A stretch of 64,000 nucleotides of DNA. Origin: Salinivibrio sharmensis (GTDB taxonomy: Bacteria; Pseudomonadota; Gammaproteobacteria; Enterobacterales; Vibrionaceae). The notes below the pieces were generated by a model. It did no database searches. It was not told the origin of the DNA and saw only the letters and a program-made list of their open reading frames with translations. A program made the translations under genes and the position numbers. The stretch lies in the NCBI RefSeq assembly GCF_001995985.1, contig NZ_MUFC01000009.1:59693-123692 (forward strand), in the 5' to 3' direction. Shown here piece by piece: positions 44,865 through 53,829 of the stretch; within the stretch, counting starts at the first letter, position 1; the number at the start of each line of letters is the position of its first letter.

Positions 44865-45362
44865 TCAACAGTGATTCTCTTGCCCTTTTCGCGCACGCTC
44901 GGACAGAAAGTGTACGCATTGGTTGGCACTTCCACGCCACACCAAGTTGGGGTCTGCTTCGTCTTGGATATATTTTCCATCAATCAGTACATCGACATAC
45001 GCAATAACATCTCGCTGTTTTGACGACAATTCTGCCAATGTATAGCCTGTCCACAGCCAAATGTCTTTGCTCGGCGCGCGGCTGACCACCTCTTGTAACA
45101 ATTTTTTTACGTCGTCAAGATTAGCAGGGTGAAGCGGCTCACCACCGCTTAATGATAACCCTCGTCGCGGGATCCGAGAATCGAGTAAGTCTTGAACAAT
45201 CTGCTCTTGCATCAGATCGGTGAAAGGATGGCCGCTCTTCAGCGGCCAGGTGGCTTTGTTGTAACAACCACGGCATTGATGTTCACACCCCGATACAAAC
45301 AAGGTACAACGTGTGCCGGGCCCGTTGACCACATCAACGGGAAGGTATTGGTGATAATTCAC
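44865..45362 (-). CDS. nrdG: Anaerobic ribonucleotide reductase-activating protein
   Basis: A 165-residue radical SAM enzyme. The 4Fe-4S motif is CEHQCRGCYN near residue 26, with SLSGGEPL downstream as the SAM-binding GGE motif. It generates the glycyl radical on NrdD. It follows nrdD after 8 bp, a standard operon. Length matches E. coli NrdG (154) with a slightly longer C terminus. Confidence 0.95.
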   Translation of the reverse strand: MNYHQYLPVDVVNGPGTRCTLFVSGCEHQCRGCYNKATWPLKSGHPFTDLMQEQIVQDLLDSRIPRRGLSLSGGEPLHPANLDDVKKLLQEVVSRAPSKDIWLWTGYTLAELSSKQRDVIAYVDVLIDGKYIQDEADPNLVWRGSANQCVHFLSERARKGQENHC

Positions 45363-45370
45363 GCTTCCCC

Positions 45371-47512
45371 CTACATGTGCTTCACACGGCGAATCACTTC
45401 TTGTTGTTTGCCCGGATTAAAAGGCCGCGTATCTGGGCTTCCTAAATAACCGCATACCCGCCGTGTCACCGACACACGTGCCGGATCATGATTGCCACAA
45501 GCCGGACAGGTAAAGCCTTTGCTCGTACAATCAAACTCGCCGGTAAACCCGCACTCGTAGCACTCGTCTATGGGCGTGTTGGTTCCGTAATAAGGCACGC
45601 GATCGTAGCTGTAGTCCCAGACATTTTCGAGCGCTTCGATATTGTGCTGCATGTTTGGGTATTCGCCGTAGCAAATAAAGCCGCCGTTGGCCAAGCGCGG
45701 GTAATCCATCTCAAAGTCAATTTTATCGTAAGGGGTGACCTGCTTTTCTACATCTAAATGAAAACTGTTGGTGTAATAGCCTTTGTCCGTCACACCCTCA
45801 ATCACGCCAAATGCTTGTGTATCGAGTTGGCAAAAGCGGCTGCATAAGTTTTCACTTGGAGTACTGTACAAACTAAACCCGTAACCCGTTTCATCTTTCC
45901 AACACTCAGTAGCATCGTGTAGATAAGCAACAATCGCCTTAGCTTTCTTCTGTTTTACCGCGCTGTCATAGATGTGTGGCGTGTTGCCGTACAGCGCGTT
46001 GACGGTCTCGTGTAAGCCAATATAGCCTAACGAAATAGACGCGCGCCCGTGTTTAAAAATCTCACTGACATCATCATCTGGTTTCAAACGAATACCACAT
46101 GCGCCTTCCATATAAAGAATCGGCGCCACGCGCGCTTTCACCCCTTTAAAACGAGCAATCCGGGTATCAAGTGCTTGGCGAGCTATATTTAGTGTCGCAT
46201 CAAGACGCGCATAGAATTCTTCTTCATCCCCTTCCGCTTCAATGGCCAAACGCGGCAGGTTTACACTAACAACCCCTAAATTGTTTCGCCCTTCATGCAC
46301 CAGTGCGCCGTCTTCTTCATAGGCGCTTAAAAAACTTCGACACCCCATTGGTGTTTTGAAAGACCCCGTGACTGATACCACTTGGTCATAGTTAAGAATA
46401 TCGGGGTACATACGCTTAGACGCGCATTCGAGCGCCAATTGCTTGATATCGTAATTGGGGTCATCGGGCTGCCGATTTAATCCCTCTCGGATACAGAATA
46501 CGAGTTTTGGGAATACCGCTGTTTTACGATTTTCGCCCAGGCCCGCAATGCGGTTGGCTAAAATAGCACGTTGCACCGCACGCGCCGCCCAGGACTCACC
46601 GAGGCCCAAGCCAAAGGTCACAAAAGGAGTCTGCCCATTGGCGGTATGTAAGGTGTTAACCTCATACTCCAACGATTGAAAGGCATCAAAACACTCTTTG
46701 TCGGCGCGCGCACGCGCATACGCTTCGGGCTCCTTAATTGCCCACTCACGCGCGACCAGCAAGTGCTTTTGATAACTGGCTTCCACATAGGGTGCCAGCA
46801 CTTCATCAATGCGGTTAATCGTGGTGCCACCGTATATATGGCTGGCCACTTGTGCGATGATTTGTGCGGTCACCGCGGTCGCGGTTGAGATAGATTTGGG
46901 CGGCGCAATTTCCGCATTACCCATCTTAAAGCCTTTTTGCAACATGCCCGCCAAATCAATCAGCATGCAGTTAAACATTGGGAAGAAAGGCGAATAGTCC
47001 AAATCATGATAGTGAATTTCACCTGACTCATGGGCTCTTACCACCGCACTGGGCAGCATATGTAGCTTGGCATAGTGTTTGGCCACAATCCCCGCAAGCA
47101 AGTCGCGTTGCGTCGGGATCACTTTACTGTCTTTGTTGGCGTTTTCGTGCAGTAGCTCGGTGTTGGTTTGTCCTACCAGCCCTTGTACTTCGTGGTTCAG
47201 GCGACCACGGCGCTCACGAGCAATGTCTCTATCATGACGGTACTCAATATAGGCACGTGCCACCGCTTTGTGCGGCCCAGCCATCAGTACATCCTCAACG
47301 GCATATTGGATATGATCGATATCCACTTCGGCATCATCGGTAAACTGTGTCGCAATGGTATCGGCTAACTGTCGAATCTCATTGTCACTCAGTTGACATT
47401 GCTCAGCATCACGCATCGATTGCGCCGACTCACGCGCACAAGTCACCGCCTGGACGATTCGATCTGCATCAAATGGGACGCGTGTTCCATCGCGCTTAAT
47501 TACCGCTGGCAT
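45371..47512 (-). CDS. nrdD: Anaerobic ribonucleoside-triphosphate reductase
   Basis: The start is the ATG at 47512 with GGAGGG just before it, giving 713 residues, near the 712 of E. coli. An N-terminal ATP-cone (MPAVIKRDGTRVPFDADRIV) regulates activity. The catalytic barrel includes HEGRNNLGVVSVNLP; near the C terminus are the four-Cys zinc site (CYECGFTGEFDCTSKGFTC to CPAC) and the glycyl radical site in RRVCGYLG. It reduces NTPs to dNTPs under anaerobic conditions with formate. Candidate NrdR boxes sit in the leader. Confidence 0.96.
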   Translation of the reverse strand: MPAVIKRDGTRVPFDADRIVQAVTCARESAQSMRDAEQCQLSDNEIRQLADTIATQFTDDAEVDIDHIQYAVEDVLMAGPHKAVARAYIEYRHDRDIARERRGRLNHEVQGLVGQTNTELLHENANKDSKVIPTQRDLLAGIVAKHYAKLHMLPSAVVRAHESGEIHYHDLDYSPFFPMFNCMLIDLAGMLQKGFKMGNAEIAPPKSISTATAVTAQIIAQVASHIYGGTTINRIDEVLAPYVEASYQKHLLVAREWAIKEPEAYARARADKECFDAFQSLEYEVNTLHTANGQTPFVTFGLGLGESWAARAVQRAILANRIAGLGENRKTAVFPKLVFCIREGLNRQPDDPNYDIKQLALECASKRMYPDILNYDQVVSVTGSFKTPMGCRSFLSAYEEDGALVHEGRNNLGVVSVNLPRLAIEAEGDEEEFYARLDATLNIARQALDTRIARFKGVKARVAPILYMEGACGIRLKPDDDVSEIFKHGRASISLGYIGLHETVNALYGNTPHIYDSAVKQKKAKAIVAYLHDATECWKDETGYGFSLYSTPSENLCSRFCQLDTQAFGVIEGVTDKGYYTNSFHLDVEKQVTPYDKIDFEMDYPRLANGGFICYGEYPNMQHNIEALENVWDYSYDRVPYYGTNTPIDECYECGFTGEFDCTSKGFTCPACGNHDPARVSVTRRVCGYLGSPDTRPFNPGKQQEVIRRVKHM

Positions 47513-47521
47513 ATGCCCTCC

Positions 47522-47569
47522 ACACCATATATAGGATACACAATAGACTAAAAACACAAGATGTGGCAT
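47522..47569 (-). promoter_or_regulatory. Tandem NrdR-like boxes upstream of nrdD
   Basis: Two 16-bp elements resembling the ACAC-AT-rich-GTGT NrdR box are found 10 bp upstream of the nrdD start: ACACCATATATAGGAT (47522-47537) and ACACAAGATGTGGCAT (47554-47569). They start 32 bp apart, i.e. three helical turns, the normal arrangement for NrdR. The second is a weak match, so this is a candidate. Confidence 0.5.
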
Positions 47570-47821
47570 TAGATAGCAATTAAGGGATCCATTGTGTTGA
47601 CACAGATCATCGAAGTCTCGAATAACCACCGCGACGCGAACTAAATGCCTATCTATGCCGCAAACTGACTGATCTTTGTTGTGATGGTTATCAGTTAAAA
47701 TCAAAGACTGTCCGCAAACTGCTACAATGCTCCACTGAAGGCGTAACATTTCCAGTAGGATCACAGTGGAACGCGTAATAATGAGGTATCCACCATCGTA
47801 CTTCGAGTTTTAAGTCTGCTC

Positions 47822-48715
47822 GTGCTTGTCGGGGTATTTTCAGCCCCTAGTTATGGACTGACAGTGGCAACATGGAATTTTGAGTGGCTGACCTTAAAAG
47901 ACGATCAGCGTGCAGGCATTCGCCATCAAGATGATTATCAACAGCTTTCGTCGATCTTTGTTCAACTCGCCCCCGATGTATTGGCTTTTCAAGAGGCTGA
48001 TAGCCCTGAGGCGCTGGCACGTGTCGTTCCCACAGAGGATTATACGGTCTATTTTTCCGACCGCTATGCAGAACTTAAAGCACGAGCCCAAAGCCAGCAA
48101 CTCACCGGGATTGCCGTACGCAAAGGTTGGAAGGTGGAAGATCCCAAGGATCTGCGTCAAATCGCACTACCGGGCTTTTTTGGTGTTCCATCGCTGCGGT
48201 ATGGCACCTATGTTGTGGTCACACCGCCGGGTCAAGAACCGGTTCATATGCTGTCGGTGCATCTTAAGTCCGGCTGTTTTAAGCAAGCTCAAGCCTCACG
48301 AAGCTGCGCAAAGCTACGCAAGCAATTCAGTGTGTTAGCCGATTGGGTGCGTGAACATGGTGATAAAAACATCCTCATTGCTGGCGACTTCAATCGCTAT
48401 ATCAGTGACAAACAGGATCCCTATTGGCAACAATTTCGCCAAACCCTCCTTGAAAATACCTCCACCCCAACAGATATTGTTAATGTCACTCAAAGTGTGC
48501 GTGCACGGTGCAAAGCGAGGCGCTATAACTGGCGCACCCAGACGTGGAATCAAGTGATGTATAGCCGTTTGGTCGATCATATTTTGGTGTCTGAATACTT
48601 GGCATCTCAGTGGCAATATAGTTATCAACACCATTTTGCTTATCACAAGGTGATGAATTATCGACTGAGCGATCACTGCCCGGTAGTGACGACCTTTAAA
48701 GCCAATGAGCGCTAA
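47822..48715 (+). CDS. Secreted endonuclease/exonuclease/phosphatase-family protein
   Basis: The GTG at 47822 is the first canonical start of the frame (297 residues), but the frame remains open upstream and the real N terminus probably begins at an ATC codon at 47795, eight bases after GAGG, which would give a complete signal peptide (VLRVLSLLVLVGVFSAPSYG). The EEP motifs are ATWNFEWL, FQEADSPEAL, MLSVHLKSGC, AGDFNRY and YRLSDHCPVV, including the catalytic His pair and Asp. Several cysteines suggest disulfides. It is likely a periplasmic or secreted DNase or phosphodiesterase; no known homologue is named with certainty. Confidence 0.85.
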   Translation: MLVGVFSAPSYGLTVATWNFEWLTLKDDQRAGIRHQDDYQQLSSIFVQLAPDVLAFQEADSPEALARVVPTEDYTVYFSDRYAELKARAQSQQLTGIAVRKGWKVEDPKDLRQIALPGFFGVPSLRYGTYVVVTPPGQEPVHMLSVHLKSGCFKQAQASRSCAKLRKQFSVLADWVREHGDKNILIAGDFNRYISDKQDPYWQQFRQTLLENTSTPTDIVNVTQSVRARCKARRYNWRTQTWNQVMYSRLVDHILVSEYLASQWQYSYQHHFAYHKVMNYRLSDHCPVVTTFKANER

Positions 48716-48744
48716 AAGCGATTGACCTACCCAAAAGATTGCGA

Positions 48745-48826
48745 GAGGCTAGCGTACTGTCATGGTGATGACAGAAAGGGTCGTTAGCCTCCTATCTCAT
48801 AAGGGCGTTTCAGATTACCCTAGGAG
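48745..48826 (+). promoter_or_regulatory. RNA structure that may mask the ribosome-binding site of the next small gene
   Basis: A hairpin CTGTCAT-GGTG-ATGACAG (48757-48774) lies inside a second pairing of GAGGCTAGCG (48745-48754) with CGTTAGCCTC (48782-48791). The right arm overlaps CTCCTA (48789-48794), the exact complement of the TAGGAG ribosome-binding site at 48821-48826 of the 47-aa gene. The two pairings are mutually exclusive, as in a regulatory RNA switch. No known riboswitch class is recognised. Confidence 0.5.
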
Positions 48827-48831
48827 AAAAA

Positions 48832-48975
48832 ATGGATATTTTACAACATCAAGTGATCCCAACCGATGACGATTTATTAGCAGATTACCTCGGCGATACA
48901 GGCGCACATCCTCAGCCAGATGCGCTGTGTCACAATGACGTATTCAGCGACGACATCGAGGACGCCACACGATAG
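48832..48975 (+). CDS. Putative 47-aa acidic protein
   Basis: An ORF with TAGGAG five bases before the ATG. The product begins MDILQHQVIPTDDDLLADYL and ends with NDVFSDDIEDATR; it is strongly acidic (about 11 Asp or Glu). No family is recognised. The upstream region folds into alternative RNA structures that could control its translation. Protein status rests on the good ribosome-binding site and composition. Confidence 0.6.
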   Translation: MDILQHQVIPTDDDLLADYLGDTGAHPQPDALCHNDVFSDDIEDATR

Positions 48976-49067
48976 GCATCGATGCTGCGTTTCTAACATC
49001 ACGCTGACAACCACACTCTCGTGCCGTAGTAGGTTGTTAGTACATTCACCCACATACCTGATGCACT

Positions 49068-49385
49068 ATGAAAAAACGTCTTTCTACTGCGCTATTTGTT
49101 CTTTCTTTTTTATCATTCCACGCCTCTGCCGCGCCTGAACTTATCGCCAAATCCACACTCGATTTTGGCGACTTTGAAGAAACTACCAACGTGGAGATAC
49201 AAGGTGATATTCAAGAAGATGTTTTGCGCTTAGCCGAGCGCGGGGTGCAAAAAGAACAAGCGGATTATTTCGTGATTGATCAGGTTAGCGAAGACACTAA
49301 AAACGATCTTCTCGTCGTATCGGTAACCCTATACCGTGAACGCACCACTGACACACAAAAAAGCATAGAAGCGCGTCTAGGCTAA
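49068..49385 (+). CDS. Small periplasmic protein, DUF1471-like
   Basis: A 105-residue protein with a clear signal peptide (MKKRLSTALFVLSFLSFHASA). The mature part (EIQGDIQEDVLRLAERGVQK, then ADYFVIDQVSEDT and LVVSVTLYRE) resembles the alpha/beta fold of the YdgH/BhsA/McbA group (DUF1471), which are stress-related envelope proteins. The similarity is modest. No strong ribosome-binding site is visible. It is transcribed alone or with the DUF2797 gene 100 bp downstream. Confidence 0.6.
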   Translation: MKKRLSTALFVLSFLSFHASAAPELIAKSTLDFGDFEETTNVEIQGDIQEDVLRLAERGVQKEQADYFVIDQVSEDTKNDLLVVSVTLYRERTTDTQKSIEARLG

Positions 49386-49485
49386 TCTCGTTCTGTAACA
49401 GGCAGGTTGTCGCTTGCCTGTTTTCCTCTCTGCCTTACTCCGCTCTCTCCCATTTGCTACACTTGCCGCTCTTAATAAAACTAGA

Positions 49486-50313
49486 ATGAGCAATGCCGTG
49501 ATTGGAACCTTAGATAAGATGCGCACAGAAGCCGGCGCAGAGGTACAATACTTTCTGCGTGTCGGTGACGAAGAGCTGCATCTCAACCCTCTTCTTGGAC
49601 AAACACTAACCCTGACCCACACTGGCAATATCTTTTGCGATGCCTGTGGGCGAAAAACCAAGAAAAGCTATTCGCAAGGTCACTGCTACCCTTGCATGAA
49701 AAAACTCGCGCGCTGCGATATGTGCATAATGAAGCCGGAAACCTGCCACTATGCGCAAGGAACCTGTCGCGAGCCCGAGTGGGGAGAACAATTTTGTATG
49801 ACCGATCATATTGTTTATCTTGCCAACACATCGGGATTGAAAGTAGGCATTACTCGCGCCAACCAAATGCCAACACGTTGGCATGATCAAGGGGCGACGC
49901 AAGCTCTCCCTTTGTTTCGGGTTAAGACTCGCCACATATCAGGATTAGTTGAAGTGGCAATCGCACAACATGTGGCGGATAAAACCAATTGGCGTGCTCT
50001 TTTAAAAGGCGATAATGGTCAGCTTGATCTCCACGCTGAAGCGACGCGTCTGACCCAAGCCATTGAGTCAGAGCTCGCTGATATTCGCCTACAGTATGGT
50101 AGCGATGCTGTTTTGCCTGCCGAGCTGGACGCCCTGAGCTTTAGTTACCCTGTCACTGAACACCCTACCAAGATAAACTCACACAATTTTGATAAAAATC
50201 CGGAAGTGGGTGGAGTGTTGCAAGGCATTAAAGGTCAGTATCTGATATTTGATACAGGCGTGATCAACGTGCGTAAGTTTACCAGCTACGAAATCAGTGC
50301 GTCGCACAGTTAA
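49486..50313 (+). CDS. DUF2797 family zinc-ribbon protein
   Basis: The ATG at 49486 (MSNAVIGTLDKMRTEAG) gives 275 residues, the usual family length; an upstream in-frame start would add 24 less typical residues. It has several cysteine pairs (FCDACGRKTK, HCYPCMKKLARCDMC, and ETCHYAQGTC) suggesting metal binding, then DHIVYLANTSGLKVGITRAN resembling a GIY-YIG-like strand pattern. Function is unknown. A 13-bp hairpin follows. Confidence 0.82.
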   Translation: MSNAVIGTLDKMRTEAGAEVQYFLRVGDEELHLNPLLGQTLTLTHTGNIFCDACGRKTKKSYSQGHCYPCMKKLARCDMCIMKPETCHYAQGTCREPEWGEQFCMTDHIVYLANTSGLKVGITRANQMPTRWHDQGATQALPLFRVKTRHISGLVEVAIAQHVADKTNWRALLKGDNGQLDLHAEATRLTQAIESELADIRLQYGSDAVLPAELDALSFSYPVTEHPTKINSHNFDKNPEVGGVLQGIKGQYLIFDTGVINVRKFTSYEISASHS

Positions 50314-50334
50314 CCGCGCGCCCAGTCCGCCACC

Positions 50335-50375
50335 CACCGTGCAAGTGATGATTAACACTTGCACGGTGCATCTTT
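50335..50375 (+). terminator. Terminator hairpin after the DUF2797 gene
   Basis: A perfect 13-bp stem CACCGTGCAAGTG/CACTTGCACGGTG with an 8-nt loop, followed by CATCTTT. The T-run is weak but the stem is long. Confidence 0.7.
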
Positions 50376-50420
50376 CTCGCGACCTACACAGGACGATACT
50401 GTCTGTTCGTTTCAGTCAGC

Positions 50421-50645
50421 TTATTGCGGTTGGATACCCGTAATATCTGAGATCAGCGCGATATGCTGTGCACTTAACGGCAGTGACCAACGCACGTCAC
50501 CGGCATCAGCCACCAGCACATTGGCGTCGGCGATAATCTGTAGCGAGTCAGATTGAACCTGCATGCTCAATTTCATTGCGGGCAATTTGATCACCACCTC
50601 ATGGGCGGTCACGATCAACTTGCCCTGCTCGATATCAACCACCAT
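50421..50645 (-). CDS. DUF3389 family protein
   Basis: A 74-residue protein of the Vibrio family DUF3389: MVVDIEQGKLIVTAHEVVIK, then KLSMQVQSDSLQIIADANVL. Beta-strand rich, no signal peptide. Its start overlaps the thioesterase stop (TAATG), so it is the second gene of a pair. Function is unknown. Confidence 0.8.
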   Translation of the reverse strand: MVVDIEQGKLIVTAHEVVIKLPAMKLSMQVQSDSLQIIADANVLVADAGDVRWSLPLSAQHIALISDITGIQPQ

Positions 50646-51097
50646 TAAGCGCGTTCCTCCAAAGACTTATCGGCGCGTTTATCGCTGAGCACCGCCATCG
50701 TAAGTCGGCTCACGCACACATCCCGGCCTCGTTCATCTTGGATGGTGATATTCCACACCTGTGTTGTCGCTCCGAGATGTATAGGGCTTGCCACACCGGT
50801 GACCGTGCCTTCTCGCATCGCACGCAGGTGATTTGCATTGATGTCTAACCCAACGCAATATTTTCCTTCTGGTACACACATGTTTGCCGCCAAGGAGCCC
50901 AGTGTTTCAGCAAGTACAACTGACGCCCCACCATGGAGCATGCCAAGCGGCTGATGAGTATGCGGGGCAACCGGCATGGTGCCCGTTAAGCTGTTATCGT
51001 CAAATGCGGTGTATTCAATACCCAAATGCGCGACCAATGTATTGGCTGAAGAGGCATTTAACCCCACTAATGACATATCTTTTTTCCAAATACTCAC
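50645..51097 (-). CDS. Hotdog-fold acyl-CoA thioesterase (YdiI/MenI-like)
   Basis: A 150-residue thioesterase. I take GTG at 51097 as start because GGTGAG lies at the right distance and the product begins MSIWKKDM, like E. coli YdiI; ATG at 51112 is an alternative. HQPLGMLHGGASVVLAE contains the catalytic Glu and the HGG motif. It ends VCVSRLTMAVL. The family hydrolyses 1,4-dihydroxy-2-naphthoyl-CoA or aryl and acyl-CoAs; a role in menaquinone synthesis is possible but not shown by neighbours. Confidence 0.9.
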   Translation of the reverse strand: MSIWKKDMSLVGLNASSANTLVAHLGIEYTAFDDNSLTGTMPVAPHTHQPLGMLHGGASVVLAETLGSLAANMCVPEGKYCVGLDINANHLRAMREGTVTGVASPIHLGATTQVWNITIQDERGRDVCVSRLTMAVLSDKRADKSLEERA

Positions 51098-51287
51098 AAT
51101 ACTCTCACCCATTGCTACTTGTCCCGATGGAAAGAAAGTCGCTACACGAAACAGTGACGATCACACCGCGCCTAACGCTGCCTGCTCGCACCAGTAGACG
51201 TTAAGCCAAGAAGCCAGTACATTAGCACTCTGATATCTTTGCTTATATTCACTGCGACTGTGGCGCAAAACGATACAGGAAATGACC

Positions 51288-52106
51288 ATGCTACGCACTG
51301 TTAAAACAGTCATTCTGTCCTTGTGTATGACGGCTACCCTCTCATCATGCTCTCACTCACCGACGGGACGAAACCAGCTGTTGCTCTTTTCCGGTGATGA
51401 GATGGCGAACCTCGGACAACGCTCGTTTGAAGAGATGAAACAGTCACAACCTATCAGCGACGACAAAGCCATCAACGCCTACGTTCAATGCGTCACTCAC
51501 GCGATTTTAAAAGTGGTTCCCCCACAAGCTGACGTCTCAGAATGGGAAGTGGTGGTATTCGACAGTGATCAAGTCAACGCCTTTGCGCTTCCCGGCGGCA
51601 AAATCGGCGTTTATACCGGACTGCTCGATGTGGCACAAACGCCCGATCAATTGGCTGCGGTGATCGGTCACGAAATTGGGCACGTCCTCGCCGATCACAG
51701 TAATGAGCGCTTATCCCGCTCACAGCTCACGGCTTTAGGGCTGACCATCACCGGCATCACTCTTTCTGATAACCCCTATGGCGATATCGCCCTCGCAGGG
51801 CTTGGGCTTGGCGTCCAAGTGGGGATACTGCTTCCTTACAACCGCGCTCAAGAATCAGAATCCGACAAGATTGGTCTGCAGCTAATGCATCAAGCAGGAT
51901 TTGACCCAAGCGCCAGCGTTACCTTGTGGCAAAATATGGCAAAAGCGTCCAAAGGCGCGCCGCCGGAGTTGCTTTCAACCCATCCATCACCCGATACGCG
52001 TATTATTGCGTTACAAACAGGTGTCAATCAACTGCCTAACGTGCCCCATCGCTTGACGTCGTCGTGCCCTCGACCGCCATCACAGAAACAGAGTAAAAAC
52101 ATTTAA
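51288..52106 (+). CDS. M48-family lipoprotein metalloprotease
   Basis: The ATG at 51288 has AGGAA six bases upstream, giving 272 residues. A lipobox LSSC follows the signal region. The zinc motif is HEIGHVLADHSNE, with the Glu ligand in the later YNRAQESESDKIGLQLM, and HPSPDTRI near the end. It resembles E. coli LoiP/YcaL, periplasmic outer-membrane-anchored proteases involved in quality control of outer-membrane proteins. Confidence 0.92.
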   Translation: MLRTVKTVILSLCMTATLSSCSHSPTGRNQLLLFSGDEMANLGQRSFEEMKQSQPISDDKAINAYVQCVTHAILKVVPPQADVSEWEVVVFDSDQVNAFALPGGKIGVYTGLLDVAQTPDQLAAVIGHEIGHVLADHSNERLSRSQLTALGLTITGITLSDNPYGDIALAGLGLGVQVGILLPYNRAQESESDKIGLQLMHQAGFDPSASVTLWQNMAKASKGAPPELLSTHPSPDTRIIALQTGVNQLPNVPHRLTSSCPRPPSQKQSKNI

Positions 52107-52250
52107 ATAACATAGTGAGCATCATCACAAAGCCTTCATACAAACAAGGACAAAGCGTCGTCGCGTGAGAACAGCTCGTCGCCGTCACACAAAAACTTCA
52201 CCTATATGTTACGCTTAAGTTTTGATTGGGGACGAGTGACGACACGCGTG

Positions 52251-53801
52251 ATGAAGCCGTTTTTCATCTTATTTTTTTTTATACTGCAGGTGCCGTTTGC
52301 GTTCGCAACGACACAAGAGTCAAACGATCTTTTCGAACAGCTATTTGAAGAACATGCACTAGTCATGCTTCTCCTTGACCCAGATACCGGTGAAATCAAA
52401 GCCGCCAACCCAGCAGCTAGTGACTTTTACGGCTATTCACGGCAGACGCTGACCCAAATGAATATCGCCAGCATTAATGCCCTGCCCCCTGATGCCGTCG
52501 CTGAAGAACGTAAGCTGGCGGCATTAGAGGATCGAAACTATTTCGTTTTTAGCCATATATTATCGGACGGCACGACCAAAACCGTAAGGGTATCCTCGAT
52601 ACCCATTATCTACCGCGATGAACCAACCCTTTTTTCAATTATCACCGATATCAGTGATTATCGAGCCACACAGGCATCACTGTGGCACTATCAAAACCGG
52701 CTCGAGCAAATGGTGGCACAACAGACCGAGCAAATCGCCACGCAAAAAAATCACCAACTGATTATTACATCCTTGATTATCATTGTGCTCGGTGCAGGGC
52801 TCGCGACAATGTGGTTTGTTCTCACTAAATCACGACGTACCGAATATGAGCTGCAATTGGAGCGTAAACGCCTAGATGAAATAATCCGCGGCACCCATGT
52901 CGGCACTTGGGAGTGGCATATTCCTAGCGGAGAACTGGTTATCAACGAGCGCTGGGCAGAAATTTTAGGGTATCAAAAACACGAGCTGATACCTGCCTCA
53001 TTTGAAACCTGGAAAAAGCTTTGCCATAGCGAAGACTTTGCGCACGCGTCTAAAGAAATTGATGCCGCCTTTAACGACTCCAATCCTTTTTATGAATGTG
53101 AATTTCGCATGCTACATAAAGATGGGTTTTGGGTTTGGATCTTGGCCAAGGGTAAAATCATGGAGTGGGATCGCGACCAAAACCCAATTCGCATGGCGGG
53201 CACGCACCAAGATATCAACGAAACCAAGCGGCTTTACCTTCAGTTTGAGCATATGGCGCATACCGACACCCTGACAGGCGCGCTTAACCGCGTTTCCTTT
53301 AATCAGCGTGCGGATATTGTGCTGGCGCAAGCACGTCAGCAAGGCGCACATTTTGCCCTACTGTTTATCGACCTCGACGGCTTTAAGAAAATAAACGATA
53401 CCTATGGCCATGACGCTGGAGACAGTGTGTTAGTGGAAACGACTAAGCGGATGGGCCAAAGCATCCGTAACTCAGACACCCTCGCTCGCCTGGGCGGCGA
53501 CGAATTCGCGGTGATTTTAGAGTATACCAGCCACTCAGAAGACGCAGCACGCGTCGCTGAGAAAATTATCTCGAGTCTCAATCAGCCATTTGCAATAGAT
53601 GACCAGCAACACGCACACCTTTCCGCCAGCATCGGCATCGCTTGCTATCCAGATCATGGAGAATCGGTCGAACAGCTGCTCAATTGCTCAGATGCCGCCA
53701 TGTATTATGCGAAGAAATCGCTAAAAGGCGGCACTTATGCCGTCTGTGACCCTGATAATCATGCAACCACGAGTAACAACCGCGGGAAACAATCACTCTA
53801 G
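52251..53801 (+). CDS. PAS-PAS-GGDEF diguanylate cyclase
   Basis: The 516-residue protein starts MKPFFILFFFILQVPFAFA, a signal peptide or first helix. A PAS domain (about 25-140) is predicted periplasmic, a transmembrane helix (TSLIIIVLGAGLATMWFVLT) follows at about 180-200, then a cytoplasmic PAS/PAC (about 215-335) and a GGDEF domain with LGGDEFAV. An RNSD I-site sits five residues before GGDEF, so product feedback inhibition by c-di-GMP is likely. It should be an active cyclase. Confidence 0.92.
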   Translation: MKPFFILFFFILQVPFAFATTQESNDLFEQLFEEHALVMLLLDPDTGEIKAANPAASDFYGYSRQTLTQMNIASINALPPDAVAEERKLAALEDRNYFVFSHILSDGTTKTVRVSSIPIIYRDEPTLFSIITDISDYRATQASLWHYQNRLEQMVAQQTEQIATQKNHQLIITSLIIIVLGAGLATMWFVLTKSRRTEYELQLERKRLDEIIRGTHVGTWEWHIPSGELVINERWAEILGYQKHELIPASFETWKKLCHSEDFAHASKEIDAAFNDSNPFYECEFRMLHKDGFWVWILAKGKIMEWDRDQNPIRMAGTHQDINETKRLYLQFEHMAHTDTLTGALNRVSFNQRADIVLAQARQQGAHFALLFIDLDGFKKINDTYGHDAGDSVLVETTKRMGQSIRNSDTLARLGGDEFAVILEYTSHSEDAARVAEKIISSLNQPFAIDDQQHAHLSASIGIACYPDHGESVEQLLNCSDAAMYYAKKSLKGGTYAVCDPDNHATTSNNRGKQSL

Positions 53802-53829
53802 ATACTCACGGTTGGCTATTTTGAGAGGC

